Origin: JAACEU01 sp043816165
GTDB taxonomy: Bacteria > Patescibacteriota > Gracilibacteria > UBA1369 > LOWO2-01-FULL-3
DNA length: 25,101 bases
Assembly: GCA_043816165.1 (NCBI GenBank)
Contig: JBDRIE010000041.1
Coordinates: 1-25,101, forward strand
Direction of reading: 5' to 3'
Numbering within the stretch: the stretch's first letter is position 1; the number at the start of each line of letters is the position of its first letter. A program made the position numbers and the translations under genes. The notes below the pieces were generated by a model. The model did not search any database and was not told the origin of the DNA. It worked only from the letters and a program-made list of their open reading frames with translations. Shown here piece after piece: positions 15,533-22,512 of the stretch.

Positions 15533-18001
15533 TCAAAGGCAAGGTTGGTAATAAACCATGTTTGACCAAAGTGCGTTTACGTCTGCATTGATTTCTTCGA
15601 TCGTGTAATCATCGAATGAATATGTTTTGTATGTTGCTAGATGAGTGGTAAGAATAGCTTCATTTGTGATTGGATCCTGACAAATAGGGAGCGTATTTCC
15701 TTCGACGCCGGTGCATATTCCGCTTGTGACACCAGCTGATTCTGTGTGGAGGTCGGGATCAATGACTCTATATGTTTTTTCGTAAGTAATTGGGTCTATC
15801 GCAAAGGTGTCGTAGTCTATGTAATTTTCCCATGCACTAAATTCGCTGTAATATATATTTTCTAGTGTGCAGTCGAATTGTACTGTGACAGAATTGGCTG
15901 TGTCTTGTTCGCATGCTCCATCGGTGCAGGTTTCGTCCGAATAGCAGACATTATCGCATTCTCCACAATTGTTTTCATCAGTATCTAAGTCTACACATAC
16001 TCCATCACAAGAAGTTAGGCCATCAGCACATTCGCAATTACCACTTTGGCAGGAATATCCATTGCTGGTATCACAGGTAACATCACAACTTCCGCAGTTT
16101 TCTTCATCTGCATTTGTATTTACACAGGTGCTGTTACAACATGTTTCATTAGCGGAACATGTTTCGCCTCCACAAAGCGCGGTGGCATCAATAATAACAA
16201 CAGCATCACCACCTGGAATCCATACGTCGACATTATTGTCATCGCTTTGATCGACAGGGGGGTTGGTATCTATTAATTCCAATAAGTCTTCCAAAAGATC
16301 GTCTCCTCTGTAATCCGTTTGGCTGAAGTCATAGTCGGAATTGGAAAAATCTTCATTATCTGGGGCACAAGAGCAACAGCATGACCATAGTACGCTTTCA
16401 TAATCACGTCCTTCGTATTGTCTAGTTGTGAAATCACAACTGTCTTTGTTGAGTTTGCATCCGTCGCCTCGTAGTTCACATTCTGTTGCCATGTTGCCGT
16501 ATTCTTCCAACATTACTTTTGCCGGGATTTTGTTGATACTGTCGTATGCTAAGAATGGTACGTAAATGGCATTATTGCATCCTTTTCTTGCTGCTTCTTC
16601 ATCTGTGTATTTTGGGCAATTGTATGAGCCACAGCTAAAAGAGCATGATATTTGATCTGAGGATGCTATGCCGTTTATAAAATCATTCTTGCTAGACATG
16701 TAGTTGAGTGTGATCATGTTTGGTTGATAAAACTCAATTGCTCCTGCATTGTTGGTCATGCAAGGGCCTCCCATTTCTGCATATTGTTTTGAGTATATTG
16801 AGTTTTCTTTGTAGAAATCGTGTACTGAGCACATGGCTGTAAATGAATAGTTTTCAAATCCTTCTGCTGGACAGTCTCCTTTGATTCGTGTGATATCCGC
16901 TTCTATTTGTGCCATGAATTCATCTAAATGTCCTTCTCCGAATGTTTCAGCGTGTGCTGTGAAGATTTTTGGGAATGCGATTAGCAATGAACTTATAGTT
17001 GGGCTGTCTTCTGTTGGGAGGAGAGAGAATATTAAATGAGCTGTTAGATATTTTGTTTGGTCGGAATATGCATTTCCGTTAAGTTTTTCTAATGCCATAA
17101 ATAAATCATAGATTTCTTCTCGATCTACATTTGTTAAGTCGCTATATTCGTCTGCGCATAGCTCTTCGATGATTCCGTCTGCACCGATGCCACAAATTCG
17201 ATTTTTACATTCATCTTTTGAAACGTAAGGGATTAGTTGGCGTGGAGGGATGTTTAGGTTTGGGGTGACAGTGATTTGATCGGTTGAATCAGAGCTGAGG
17301 GTGAGGTCTATGTTTGATTCGCGTATTTCAATGTCTTCAAATGTTAGAGAATTCTCATCTTCTTCTAAATATTCATCTAAAGTGTCTTCGTTGAATTTTA
17401 TGAATCTTGTTAGCATTTCTGCCATTTGGCCTCTTGTGAATGATTGATCGAAAGCTATTGTATCCGGTGGAATTATTTGCTTTTCAGAGGCGTCATTTAC
17501 ACTTTCTTTGTACCAGGCTCCTGAGGATTCCGGATATGGTAATCCATAGGCAATTGTCATGATTTTTAGTGCTTCTACGAAACTTACGGCTCGTTCCGGA
17601 CGAAAAGTTCCATCTTCATATCCTTGGACTATTCCTTCTTCTTTTGCGGCGCAGACGTATTTTGTGTACCAGGAGTTTGCAGGTACGTCTGAGAAACAAT
17701 TTTGAGAGCTAAATGTTTTGAGATAGTCTGTTTCCAGGTTTGATTCCAGGACTACTTTTAATAATTCTGCTCGATTGATGGTATTGTCGGGCTTGTAGGT
17801 TCCATCCGAATATCCTTGAACGATATCGCGTGACGAAATGAATTCGATCGCTTCTTTGTAGTCATGGCTATTGATGTCGGAGAGAACGGAAGTGCTGAGA
17901 TTTTCCGGTTGTAGAGTTTTTGGGAAAGGATTTATTATAATAATGCCGGCGGTGATGATAATTGCTGCAATGAGATATAGGAGAGGTGAGAATTTTTTCA
18001 T
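15533..18001 (-). CDS. Large SLH surface protein with Cys-rich repeats
   Basis: An 822-residue protein. The ATG at 18001 is preferred to 18058 since it begins the signal/anchor (MKKFSPLLYLIAAIIITAG). Three SLH domains occupy about residues 45-230 (GYSDGTYKPDNTINRAE, GYEDGTFRPERAV, FTRGQMAEMLTRF), the second with a Cys102-Cys117 pair spaced exactly as in the 3124-4038 protein. The middle (230-600) is unassigned and has many Cys, including CCCSC. At about 605-700 come Cys repeats of the form NCGxCDxxCxxxxxC, with TCCNSTCVNT, LTSCDGVCVDLDTDENNC and ETCTDGACEQD, a style common in myxobacterial surface proteins. It ends with a TGA stop. Likely surface structural or adhesive protein needing disulfide formation. 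Confidence 0.85.
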   Translation of the reverse strand: MKKFSPLLYLIAAIIITAGIIIINPFPKTLQPENLSTSVLSDINSHDYKEAIEFISSRDIVQGYSDGTYKPDNTINRAELLKVVLESNLETDYLKTFSSQNCFSDVPANSWYTKYVCAAKEEGIVQGYEDGTFRPERAVSFVEALKIMTIAYGLPYPESSGAWYKESVNDASEKQIIPPDTIAFDQSFTRGQMAEMLTRFIKFNEDTLDEYLEEDENSLTFEDIEIRESNIDLTLSSDSTDQITVTPNLNIPPRQLIPYVSKDECKNRICGIGADGIIEELCADEYSDLTNVDREEIYDLFMALEKLNGNAYSDQTKYLTAHLIFSLLPTEDSPTISSLLIAFPKIFTAHAETFGEGHLDEFMAQIEADITRIKGDCPAEGFENYSFTAMCSVHDFYKENSIYSKQYAEMGGPCMTNNAGAIEFYQPNMITLNYMSSKNDFINGIASSDQISCSFSCGSYNCPKYTDEEAARKGCNNAIYVPFLAYDSINKIPAKVMLEEYGNMATECELRGDGCKLNKDSCDFTTRQYEGRDYESVLWSCCCSCAPDNEDFSNSDYDFSQTDYRGDDLLEDLLELIDTNPPVDQSDDNNVDVWIPGGDAVVIIDATALCGGETCSANETCCNSTCVNTNADEENCGSCDVTCDTSNGYSCQSGNCECADGLTSCDGVCVDLDTDENNCGECDNVCYSDETCTDGACEQDTANSVTVQFDCTLENIYYSEFSAWENYIDYDTFAIDPITYEKTYRVIDPDLHTESAGVTSGICTGVEGNTLPICQDPITNEAILTTHLATYKTYSFDDYTIEEINADVNALWSNMVYYQPCL

Positions 18002-18028
18002 AATTGAGAGTTTAAGAGGATTTCGCTC

Positions 18029-18058
18029 ATTATGATGTAAAAAGGGGTGGATTGGCAA
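18029..18058 (-). promoter_or_regulatory. Promoter of the large SLH gene
   Basis: On the minus strand TTGCCA (18053-18058), an 18-nt spacer and CATAAT (18029-18034) give a start about 20 nt before the ATG at 18001. Both boxes match consensus at five of six positions. Confidence 0.6.
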
Positions 18059-18083
18059 GAAGTGAATTTGCTATTCTGGTAGT

Positions 18084-18347
18084 ATGTCAAAATCTTACGT
18101 TTATATCGTGCGTTGCAATGATGGAACTTTGTATACGGGCTATACTACCGATCTAAAGAAGCGAGAGGCAAAACACAATGAGGGTAATGGTGCTCACTAT
18201 ACTCGTATTCGTAGACCGATAAAGATTGTGTATAGCGAGGAGTTTGAGACGAAGTCAGAAGCGATGAAGCGTGAATATCAAATAAAATGTCTTAAACGAG
18301 AGGATAAGGAGAGGTTGGTGGAACCTGTGCTTGACAAATGTGGGTAG
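18084..18347 (+). CDS. GIY-YIG nuclease-domain protein (UPF0213 type)
   Basis: An 87-residue single GIY-YIG domain: YVYIVRCNDGTLYTGYT (the paired GIY and YIG-like strands), then DLKKREAKHNEGNGAHYT with the conserved Arg, and the Glu in ETKSEAMKREYQIK. Stand-alone proteins of this size are widespread and resemble the UvrC and SLX1 nuclease domain; their in vivo substrate is generally unknown. A TATTCT box lies 6 nt before the ATG (18072-18077), hinting at a leaderless message. The 3' end (18331-18347) contains the -35 of the helicase promoter. Confidence 0.85.
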   Translation: MSKSYVYIVRCNDGTLYTGYTTDLKKREAKHNEGNGAHYTRIRRPIKIVYSEEFETKSEAMKREYQIKCLKREDKERLVEPVLDKCG

Positions 18348-18359
18348 TTCGGTCATAAT
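18331..18359 (+). promoter_or_regulatory. Strong promoter of the DEAD-box helicase, leaderless geometry
   Basis: TTGACA (18331-18336), exactly 17 nt, then CATAAT (18354-18359). Only 7 nt separate the -10 from the ATG at 18367, so the transcript should begin at or next to the start codon. The -35 lies in the coding end of the GIY-YIG gene. Confidence 0.8.
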
Positions 18360-18366
18360 CCCTGTC

Positions 18367-19629
18367 ATGTTAAAACAAGAAAATCAAAAAAAGAATTTTC
18401 AGGGATTAGGTATCAAGCCTGCCCTGCTAGAACGTATTACAAAGATGGGTTTTGTTGAACCAACGCCTATTCAGTTCAAGGCTATCCCGATTGCGACAAA
18501 GGGTGAGGATGTTGTGGGTATAGCGCAGACCGGTTCCGGAAAGACTTTGGCTTTTTCTATTCCGATGATTCAAACTGTGGTTGCGACTAAGAAGATGGGG
18601 CTTATTCTTTTGCCGACGCGTGAGCTTGCGGTGCAGGTTGAGGAGACATTAAAGAGTATTGCGGGACAATATGGGCTACGGACTGCTATTGTTATTGGGG
18701 GAGCAGGCGCTATGCCTCAGATTAGGCAATTGAAGAACAAACCTCATATTGTTGTTGCTACGCCCGGACGATTGATTGATCATATTGAAAATAAGGTTAT
18801 TTCGCTTTCTAATGTTGGAATGTTGGTTTTAGATGAAGCCGATCGTATGTTGGATATGGGATTTGCGCCTCAACTTAAACGTATTCTTTCCTTTGTTCCA
18901 AAAGAACGTCAAACTATGCTATTTTCGGCGACTATGCCGGAGAAGATAGCTGCTATTGCACATCAGTATATGAAAGAACCATTGCGTATTGAAGTTGCAA
19001 GGCCCGGAACAACTGCTGATAATATTGATCAGGAAGTGTTTATTGTTCCGAAAGATGAGAAAATGGCGCTACTTAGAACTCTTTTGAATGAGCATAAGGG
19101 GTCGGTATTGGTTTTTAGTCGTACCAAGCACGGTGCGAAAAAAATAGCGGATAAGATTCGTAAAATGGGTCATGCGGCCGATGAACTTCATTCAAACAGA
19201 TCACAAGGTCAACGTCAGAAGGCTCTGAAGGGCTTTTCTACAGGTAAATATCGGATATTGGTTGCGACTGACATTGCTGCACGTGGAATCGATGTGGATG
19301 ATATTGAGTTGGTGGTGAATTTTGATTTACCTACTATGACTGAGGATTATACGCATCGTATTGGTAGAACCGGGCGTGCCGGGAAATCCGGAAAAGCTAT
19401 TTCATTTGCTGTACCGGAACAAAAAGGTGATATTGCTCTAATTCAACAGTTAATTAAATTGGTTTTGCCAATAAAATCTCCATGCGGGAAAATGCTTGAG
19501 CCTATTAAGGCCTCGGCTACCGCTCAGCGTTTAAATCAAAATACGAATAGAGGGGGAGGTCGTCCAGGTAACGGAGGTTATCCAAGGAATGGAGGTCGTC
19601 CAAGGCATTCACAAAGGCGAAGGCGGTGA
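18367..19629 (+). CDS. DEAD-box ATP-dependent RNA helicase
   Basis: A 420-residue RNA helicase. The ATG at 18367 is chosen because the promoter -10 (18354-18359) lies inside the longer frame from 18331. Motifs in order: Q motif (FVEPTPIQ), AQTGSGKT, PTRELA, TPGRL, VLDEADRMLD, FSATMP, then in the second RecA domain VFSRTKHG, ATDIAARGIDV and HRIGRTGRAG. The C-terminus after about residue 385 is a basic Gly/Arg/Asn-rich tail (NRGGGRPGNGGYPRNGG, ending SQRRRR) that should bind RNA, as in RhlE, CspA-linked and DeaD-like helicases. Probable role in ribosome assembly or RNA turnover. It ends with TGA, one of the stops that exclude code 25. Confidence 0.95.
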   Translation: MLKQENQKKNFQGLGIKPALLERITKMGFVEPTPIQFKAIPIATKGEDVVGIAQTGSGKTLAFSIPMIQTVVATKKMGLILLPTRELAVQVEETLKSIAGQYGLRTAIVIGGAGAMPQIRQLKNKPHIVVATPGRLIDHIENKVISLSNVGMLVLDEADRMLDMGFAPQLKRILSFVPKERQTMLFSATMPEKIAAIAHQYMKEPLRIEVARPGTTADNIDQEVFIVPKDEKMALLRTLLNEHKGSVLVFSRTKHGAKKIADKIRKMGHAADELHSNRSQGQRQKALKGFSTGKYRILVATDIAARGIDVDDIELVVNFDLPTMTEDYTHRIGRTGRAGKSGKAISFAVPEQKGDIALIQQLIKLVLPIKSPCGKMLEPIKASATAQRLNQNTNRGGGRPGNGGYPRNGGRPRHSQRRRR

Positions 19630-19666
19630 TGACTTTGGCTCCGTAAGACTGGACGATATTAAGAAC

Positions 19667-19695
19667 TTGGTTTGAGAATGATTTTTCTGTAGAAT
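19667..19695 (+). promoter_or_regulatory. Promoter of the nucleotidyltransferase gene pair
   Basis: TTGGTT (19667-19672), a 17-nt spacer and TAGAAT (19690-19695). The leader to the ATG at 19717 would be about 15 nt. Confidence 0.45.
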
Positions 19696-19716
19696 TTTGA
19701 TGAATTAATTAGAGAT

Positions 19717-20205
19717 ATGAATTTATATAAAAAAGTGTTTAAAAATCTGGAGGAGGCGAAGATAAAATACCTTATTGTAGGTGGGGTTGCTGTAAATCTA
19801 TATGGATATTCCAGATTTACGGGGGATATTGATATTTTATTGGCATTAAGTTCTGCAAATTTGAAGAAAATGGATTGGTTGATGCATAAACTTGGGTATG
19901 TTGAGAGGATTCCTGTGAGTGTTAGGGAACTTGGGAATAAGAAGAAATTGGAAGAGTATATGAAAAAGAAGGGGCTAAAGGCTTATACTTATATTTCTAG
20001 TAATGAACCACAGCTTGATATTGATATAATTGTGAAAGAATCTATGGATTTTGGTGAGTTTGAGAAAAGGAAAACTATTGTTAAAGTTTGGGGAATGGAA
20101 TTGCCTGTAGTGGGTATTGATGATTTAATTGAGATGAAGAAGAAAGCATCTAGAGATAAGGATAATTTGGATATTAAGGCATTGTTAAACCTTAAGGAAT
20201 TATGA
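19717..20205 (+). CDS. Small nucleotidyltransferase, toxin-antitoxin-like
   Basis: A 162-residue protein of the DNA-polymerase-beta-like nucleotidyltransferase superfamily. The N-terminal core has YLIVGGVAVNLYGYSR and FTGDIDILLA, giving the GG...R.T.DID pattern of stand-alone MNT/AbiEii-like enzymes, and a third acidic strand at QLDIDIIVKE. The C-terminal part (VVGIDDLIEMKKKASRDKD, LDIKAL) matches the helical end typical of the AbiEii/DUF6036 group. Related proteins act as toxins or antitoxins that transfer nucleotides to tRNA or proteins. It has its own promoter and overlaps by 4 nt (ATGA) a 42-residue partner. A housekeeping role cannot be excluded. Confidence 0.75.
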   Translation: MNLYKKVFKNLEEAKIKYLIVGGVAVNLYGYSRFTGDIDILLALSSANLKKMDWLMHKLGYVERIPVSVRELGNKKKLEEYMKKKGLKAYTYISSNEPQLDIDIIVKESMDFGEFEKRKTIVKVWGMELPVVGIDDLIEMKKKASRDKDNLDIKALLNLKEL

Positions 20206-20330
20206 AATTAAAAAAAGAAGAATTAGAAAAATTAAAAAGGGATAAATACAGCAAACCTGAGAAAAAACTTCAGTGGCTGTACTCGGCTTTGGCGTTTGGG
20301 AAGGCGAAAAAGGAGGTTGTGAAGAAGTAG
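20202..20330 (+). CDS. 42-residue partner of the nucleotidyltransferase
   Basis: A 42-residue basic peptide, MKLKKEELEKLKRDKYSK then PEKKLQWLYSALAFGKAKK. It begins inside the ATGA shared with the nucleotidyltransferase stop, a classic sign of coupling, and ends at TAG 20328-20330. The KLQWLYSALAF segment recalls the short amphipathic proteins (ending in LEWLEEAN-type helices) found beside DUF6036-like nucleotidyltransferases in other prokaryotes. It may be the cognate small component of a toxin-antitoxin-like pair; this is inference from layout and composition. Confidence 0.55.
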   Translation: MKLKKEELEKLKRDKYSKPEKKLQWLYSALAFGKAKKEVVKK

Positions 20331-20334
20331 ATTT

Positions 20335-20409
20335 TGGCTCCCGGGGCCGGATTCGAACCGGCGACCAATTGATTAACAGTCAACTGCGCTACCGCTGCGC
20401 TACCCGGGA
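20335..20409 (-). tRNA. tRNA-Asn (anticodon GTT)
   Basis: On the minus strand a complete cloverleaf begins TCCCGGG at 20409 and closes with CCCGGGA (20339-20345). D-stems are GCGC/GCGC, the anticodon arm is GTTGA-CTGTTAA-TCAAT (anticodon GTT), and the T arm is GCCGG-TTCGAAT-CCGGC. The discriminator is G (20338) and the CCA end is encoded (20335-20337). Confidence 0.97.
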
Positions 20410-20449
20410 TTATTAGAGGTGTAAAAGTTCGTTAAAAGCGAACAGGGGT

Positions 20450-20478
20450 AATATACGCAAGCAGGCGATCTATTTCAA
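20450..20478 (-). promoter_or_regulatory. Promoter of tRNA-Asn
   Basis: On the minus strand TTGAAA (20473-20478), a 17-nt spacer and TATATT (20450-20455) lie about 40 nt upstream of the tRNA. The leader contains a small hairpin, GTTCG-N7-CGAAC (20427-20443). Confidence 0.55.
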
Positions 20479-20489
20479 TATGATTTTGC

Positions 20490-21635
20490 CTAAATTTTTT
20501 CCAGGATCGCAATATCTCTGATCACGATTTGGTTTGGACGGTCGTATGTGAAGGTTTTTGTGACTTCGTAGCCTGCAGATTCGGCGAGTTCTTCGAAGGC
20601 AGGGAAGTGCTCTATCGTTTCGCCGACTTTGTAGGCGGTTTTGCACATCACGATTTTGCAGTTTGGTGGTGTGATTTCGTATGCGTTTGTGAGCCAGTTT
20701 TTGTGGAGTTCTGCGAGTTCTGCGAAGATTTCATCTCTCTTTTCCGGGGAAGGAGTGTTGGAGAATGGGGCGCCGAGATATCCTTCTGTGACAATTGCGT
20801 CGAGTGAATTTGGGATGTCTTTTGCGTCTAGAAGTTGCGCGTCCTTTTCAAATATTTTGTAATCGCTTGATGTGTTGTATTCTCTTTCGAGCCATTCGCA
20901 GTTTTTCTGACTGTAGTCTACTAATTTGGGGTCGATGTCGGATCCAACGACAGTTTTTCCCATGAGTAGCCCTTCTAGCAGGACGGTTCCGGTTCCGCAG
21001 AATGGATCGTAGATCACGGAAGTGTTTGGTCCGGCTAAGTTTATCAAAATTTGGGCTAGTTTTGGGGGAAGCATGCCAATTTTTGCGTCACGCCATGGTT
21101 TGCTGAAGTCTCGTTTTGAATACGAATCGATGTTTTGAATTGTGACTGTTTTGCCTATTGCGAAGCCGTTTTCTTGGCGAATTATGTTAATGTCGATTCC
21201 TTTTTCGATTACCCGGGACTTGAATATTGTGGATGGGGGAGTGTTTTGGAAGTCTTTATTGATGAAGCGGGCATTTAGACCTAAAGATTTTAGAATTTTT
21301 TTAGAAAAATTTAATAACTCTTTGATATTAATTTGTCTAGGATTCTTGAAATTTAGGATGTTGATCGCGAATGGAACTTTTCCTTTGTGGTTGCGGAAGT
21401 CCTTTTCCAGGATTTTTTGGATAGGGCCTTTGATGTCTTCGCCTCGGTCTAGCATTTCTATAATTTTAATAGTTCCGCCCAGACGATCTTGCATGGCTTT
21501 GGGATCAGGCAAATCGAGTTTGAAGATCGCTGTGTCATTATTTTTTTCAACTAAATTTTCTTCTCCCAGAACTGACATTAGCTCGGAGAAGCATAAATGG
21601 CGTTTTCTTCCCAATTCAAAAGCATATAAATTCAT
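20490..21635 (-). CDS. TRM11/TrmG10-like THUMP methyltransferase with altered motif IV
   Basis: A 381-residue protein. The N-terminal half is divergent and of THUMP-like layout (AINILNFKNPRQINIKELL). The C-terminal half is a UPF0020-type methyltransferase with YDPFCGTGTVLLEGLL as the SAM-binding motif and VVGSDIDPKLV after it. Relatives (TRM11, archaeal Trm-G10) make N2-methylguanosine at position 10 of tRNA, with a catalytic DPPY. Here that motif reads IVTEGYLGAP, with Glu-Gly-Tyr in place of Asp-Pro-Pro-Tyr, so activity or target may differ. A TATAAC -10 lies 8 nt before the ATG (21644-21649 on the minus strand) and overlaps the start codon of the divergent small gene at 21642. The tRNA-Asn gene follows downstream on the same strand. 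Confidence 0.8.
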   Translation of the reverse strand: MNLYAFELGRKRHLCFSELMSVLGEENLVEKNNDTAIFKLDLPDPKAMQDRLGGTIKIIEMLDRGEDIKGPIQKILEKDFRNHKGKVPFAINILNFKNPRQINIKELLNFSKKILKSLGLNARFINKDFQNTPPSTIFKSRVIEKGIDINIIRQENGFAIGKTVTIQNIDSYSKRDFSKPWRDAKIGMLPPKLAQILINLAGPNTSVIYDPFCGTGTVLLEGLLMGKTVVGSDIDPKLVDYSQKNCEWLEREYNTSSDYKIFEKDAQLLDAKDIPNSLDAIVTEGYLGAPFSNTPSPEKRDEIFAELAELHKNWLTNAYEITPPNCKIVMCKTAYKVGETIEHFPAFEELAESAGYEVTKTFTYDRPNQIVIRDIAILEKI

Positions 21636-21641
21636 AAGAAC

Positions 21642-21815
21642 ATGTTATACGAACTACGTAAAATATCAATGGACCAATGGTTTTCGATTTTTACCTTAAT
21701 TACAAGCATAATTGTAAGCTTTTTGTTTGGATTTATCGTATTTAGATATTGGCAGATTGATGTTTGTAAACTACCCATGGAAGTTGTGCAAGGGAACTTT
21801 GAAAAGTTGGATTGA
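21642..21815 (+). CDS. Small single-helix membrane protein
   Basis: A 57-residue ORF beginning MLYELRKISMDQWF. A strong hydrophobic helix occupies residues about 15-35 (ITSIIVSFLFGFIVFRYW), followed by a soluble tail with one Cys and ending FEKLD before TGA. A second in-frame ATG (21669) would give 48 residues. Its start is only 6 nt from the divergent methyltransferase ATG, and TATAAA at 21625-21630 could be a -10. No homologous family is recognised. The long hydrophobic run without stop makes it plausible but not certain; alternatively this is just the promoter region of the methyltransferase. Confidence 0.4.
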   Translation: MLYELRKISMDQWFSIFTLITSIIVSFLFGFIVFRYWQIDVCKLPMEVVQGNFEKLD

Positions 21816-21864
21816 GTTTAGAGTAGGGGCGGGGTATTTTTCGAACACAATTAAAATTAACTTT

Positions 21865-21870
21865 CATAAT
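21865..21870 (+). promoter_or_regulatory. -10 box (CATAAT) for ssb, leaderless geometry
   Basis: CATAAT ends 7 nt before the ATG at 21878, the same spacing as at the helicase promoter. The -35 (CGAACA 21842-21847, N17) is weak. Confidence 0.5.
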
Positions 21871-21877
21871 TATGGCA

Positions 21878-22375
21878 ATGTCATTAAACAAAGTTCAATT
21901 AATAGGTAATTTAACTCGTGATCCTGAACTTAAGCAAATTCCCGGAGGGCAAGTTGTAGCGAGTTTTGGTCTGGCGACAAATTTTACATGGAAAGATCAA
22001 AGTGGGGAGAAACAGTCAAAAGCGGAATTTCATAATATTGTTGCTTGGAGGAAATTGGCGGAGATTTGTGGTCAATATTTGAAAAAAGGTTCAAAGATTT
22101 ATATTGAAGGAAGAATTCAGACTAGAGATTGGGAAGGTGAGGACGGAACAAAGAGATATAGAACTGAGATTACGGCGGATAATATGATTATGTTGGATTC
22201 TCGTGGTGGTGGAGCGCCAATGGAGCGTGAAGCGGCCGGAATTCCAACTGAGACAGCCTATGCATCTGAAACAGGAGATCTTCCTGATGTGGAGCCAGCT
22301 GCTGCAGCACCTGTGGCTGCCGGAAATGAAGAGAAGAAGGAGGAGGATGTGAGTATTGACGATTTACCGTTTTAA
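21878..22375 (+). CDS. ssb: Single-stranded DNA-binding protein
   Basis: A 165-residue SSB. The OB fold spans about residues 1-108: SLNKVQLIGNLTRDPELKQ, VASFGLATNFTWKD, EFHNIVAWRKLAEICGQYL, KIYIEGRIQTRDW and TEITADNMIMLD. A Gly/Ala/Pro-rich linker follows, ending in the acidic tip SIDDLPF that recruits partner proteins. The ATG at 21878 (MSLNKVQ) is preferred to 21872 (MAMSLNKVQ), because SSB proteins usually start here and the -10 box CATAAT would leave 7 nt to this ATG. It coats single-stranded DNA in replication, repair and recombination. The repeated hairpin element at 22395 follows and could end the transcript. Confidence 0.97.
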   Translation: MSLNKVQLIGNLTRDPELKQIPGGQVVASFGLATNFTWKDQSGEKQSKAEFHNIVAWRKLAEICGQYLKKGSKIYIEGRIQTRDWEGEDGTKRYRTEITADNMIMLDSRGGGAPMEREAAGIPTETAYASETGDLPDVEPAAAAPVAAGNEEKKEEDVSIDDLPF

Positions 22376-22394
22376 ACACGAATAGGGTTTTCCT

Positions 22395-22510
22395 AAAATC
22401 TCTAAGAAATTTGCTTTCACTGACCGTGGCAAATTTTTTGAGATTTTTCCTGCGCTACAGCAAATACGCGGATTTGCTTTCGCTTCGGATCGGAAAACTC
22501 GCTATTTAAT
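22395..22510 (+). repeat. Repeated structured element, copy A
   Basis: First of two copies (the other at 24910-25025). A two-part stem AAAATCTC (22395-22402) / GAGATTTT (22440-22447) and AAATTTGC (22407-22414) / GCAAATTT (22429-22436) encloses a loop with CTGACCG. A tail follows with the hairpin GCAAAT (22460-22465) / ATTTGC (22472-22477), then TTCGCTTCGGATC and CTCGCTATTTAAT. The stem is followed by T-rich DNA and may end ssb transcription. No gene is visible here. Confidence 0.85.
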
Positions 22511-22512
22511 AA

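Noticed and set aside
21727..21909. 60-residue plus-strand ORF before ssb
   Set aside because: It runs into ssb in another frame and has no protein-like features; the frame from 21642 with a membrane helix is the better candidate.
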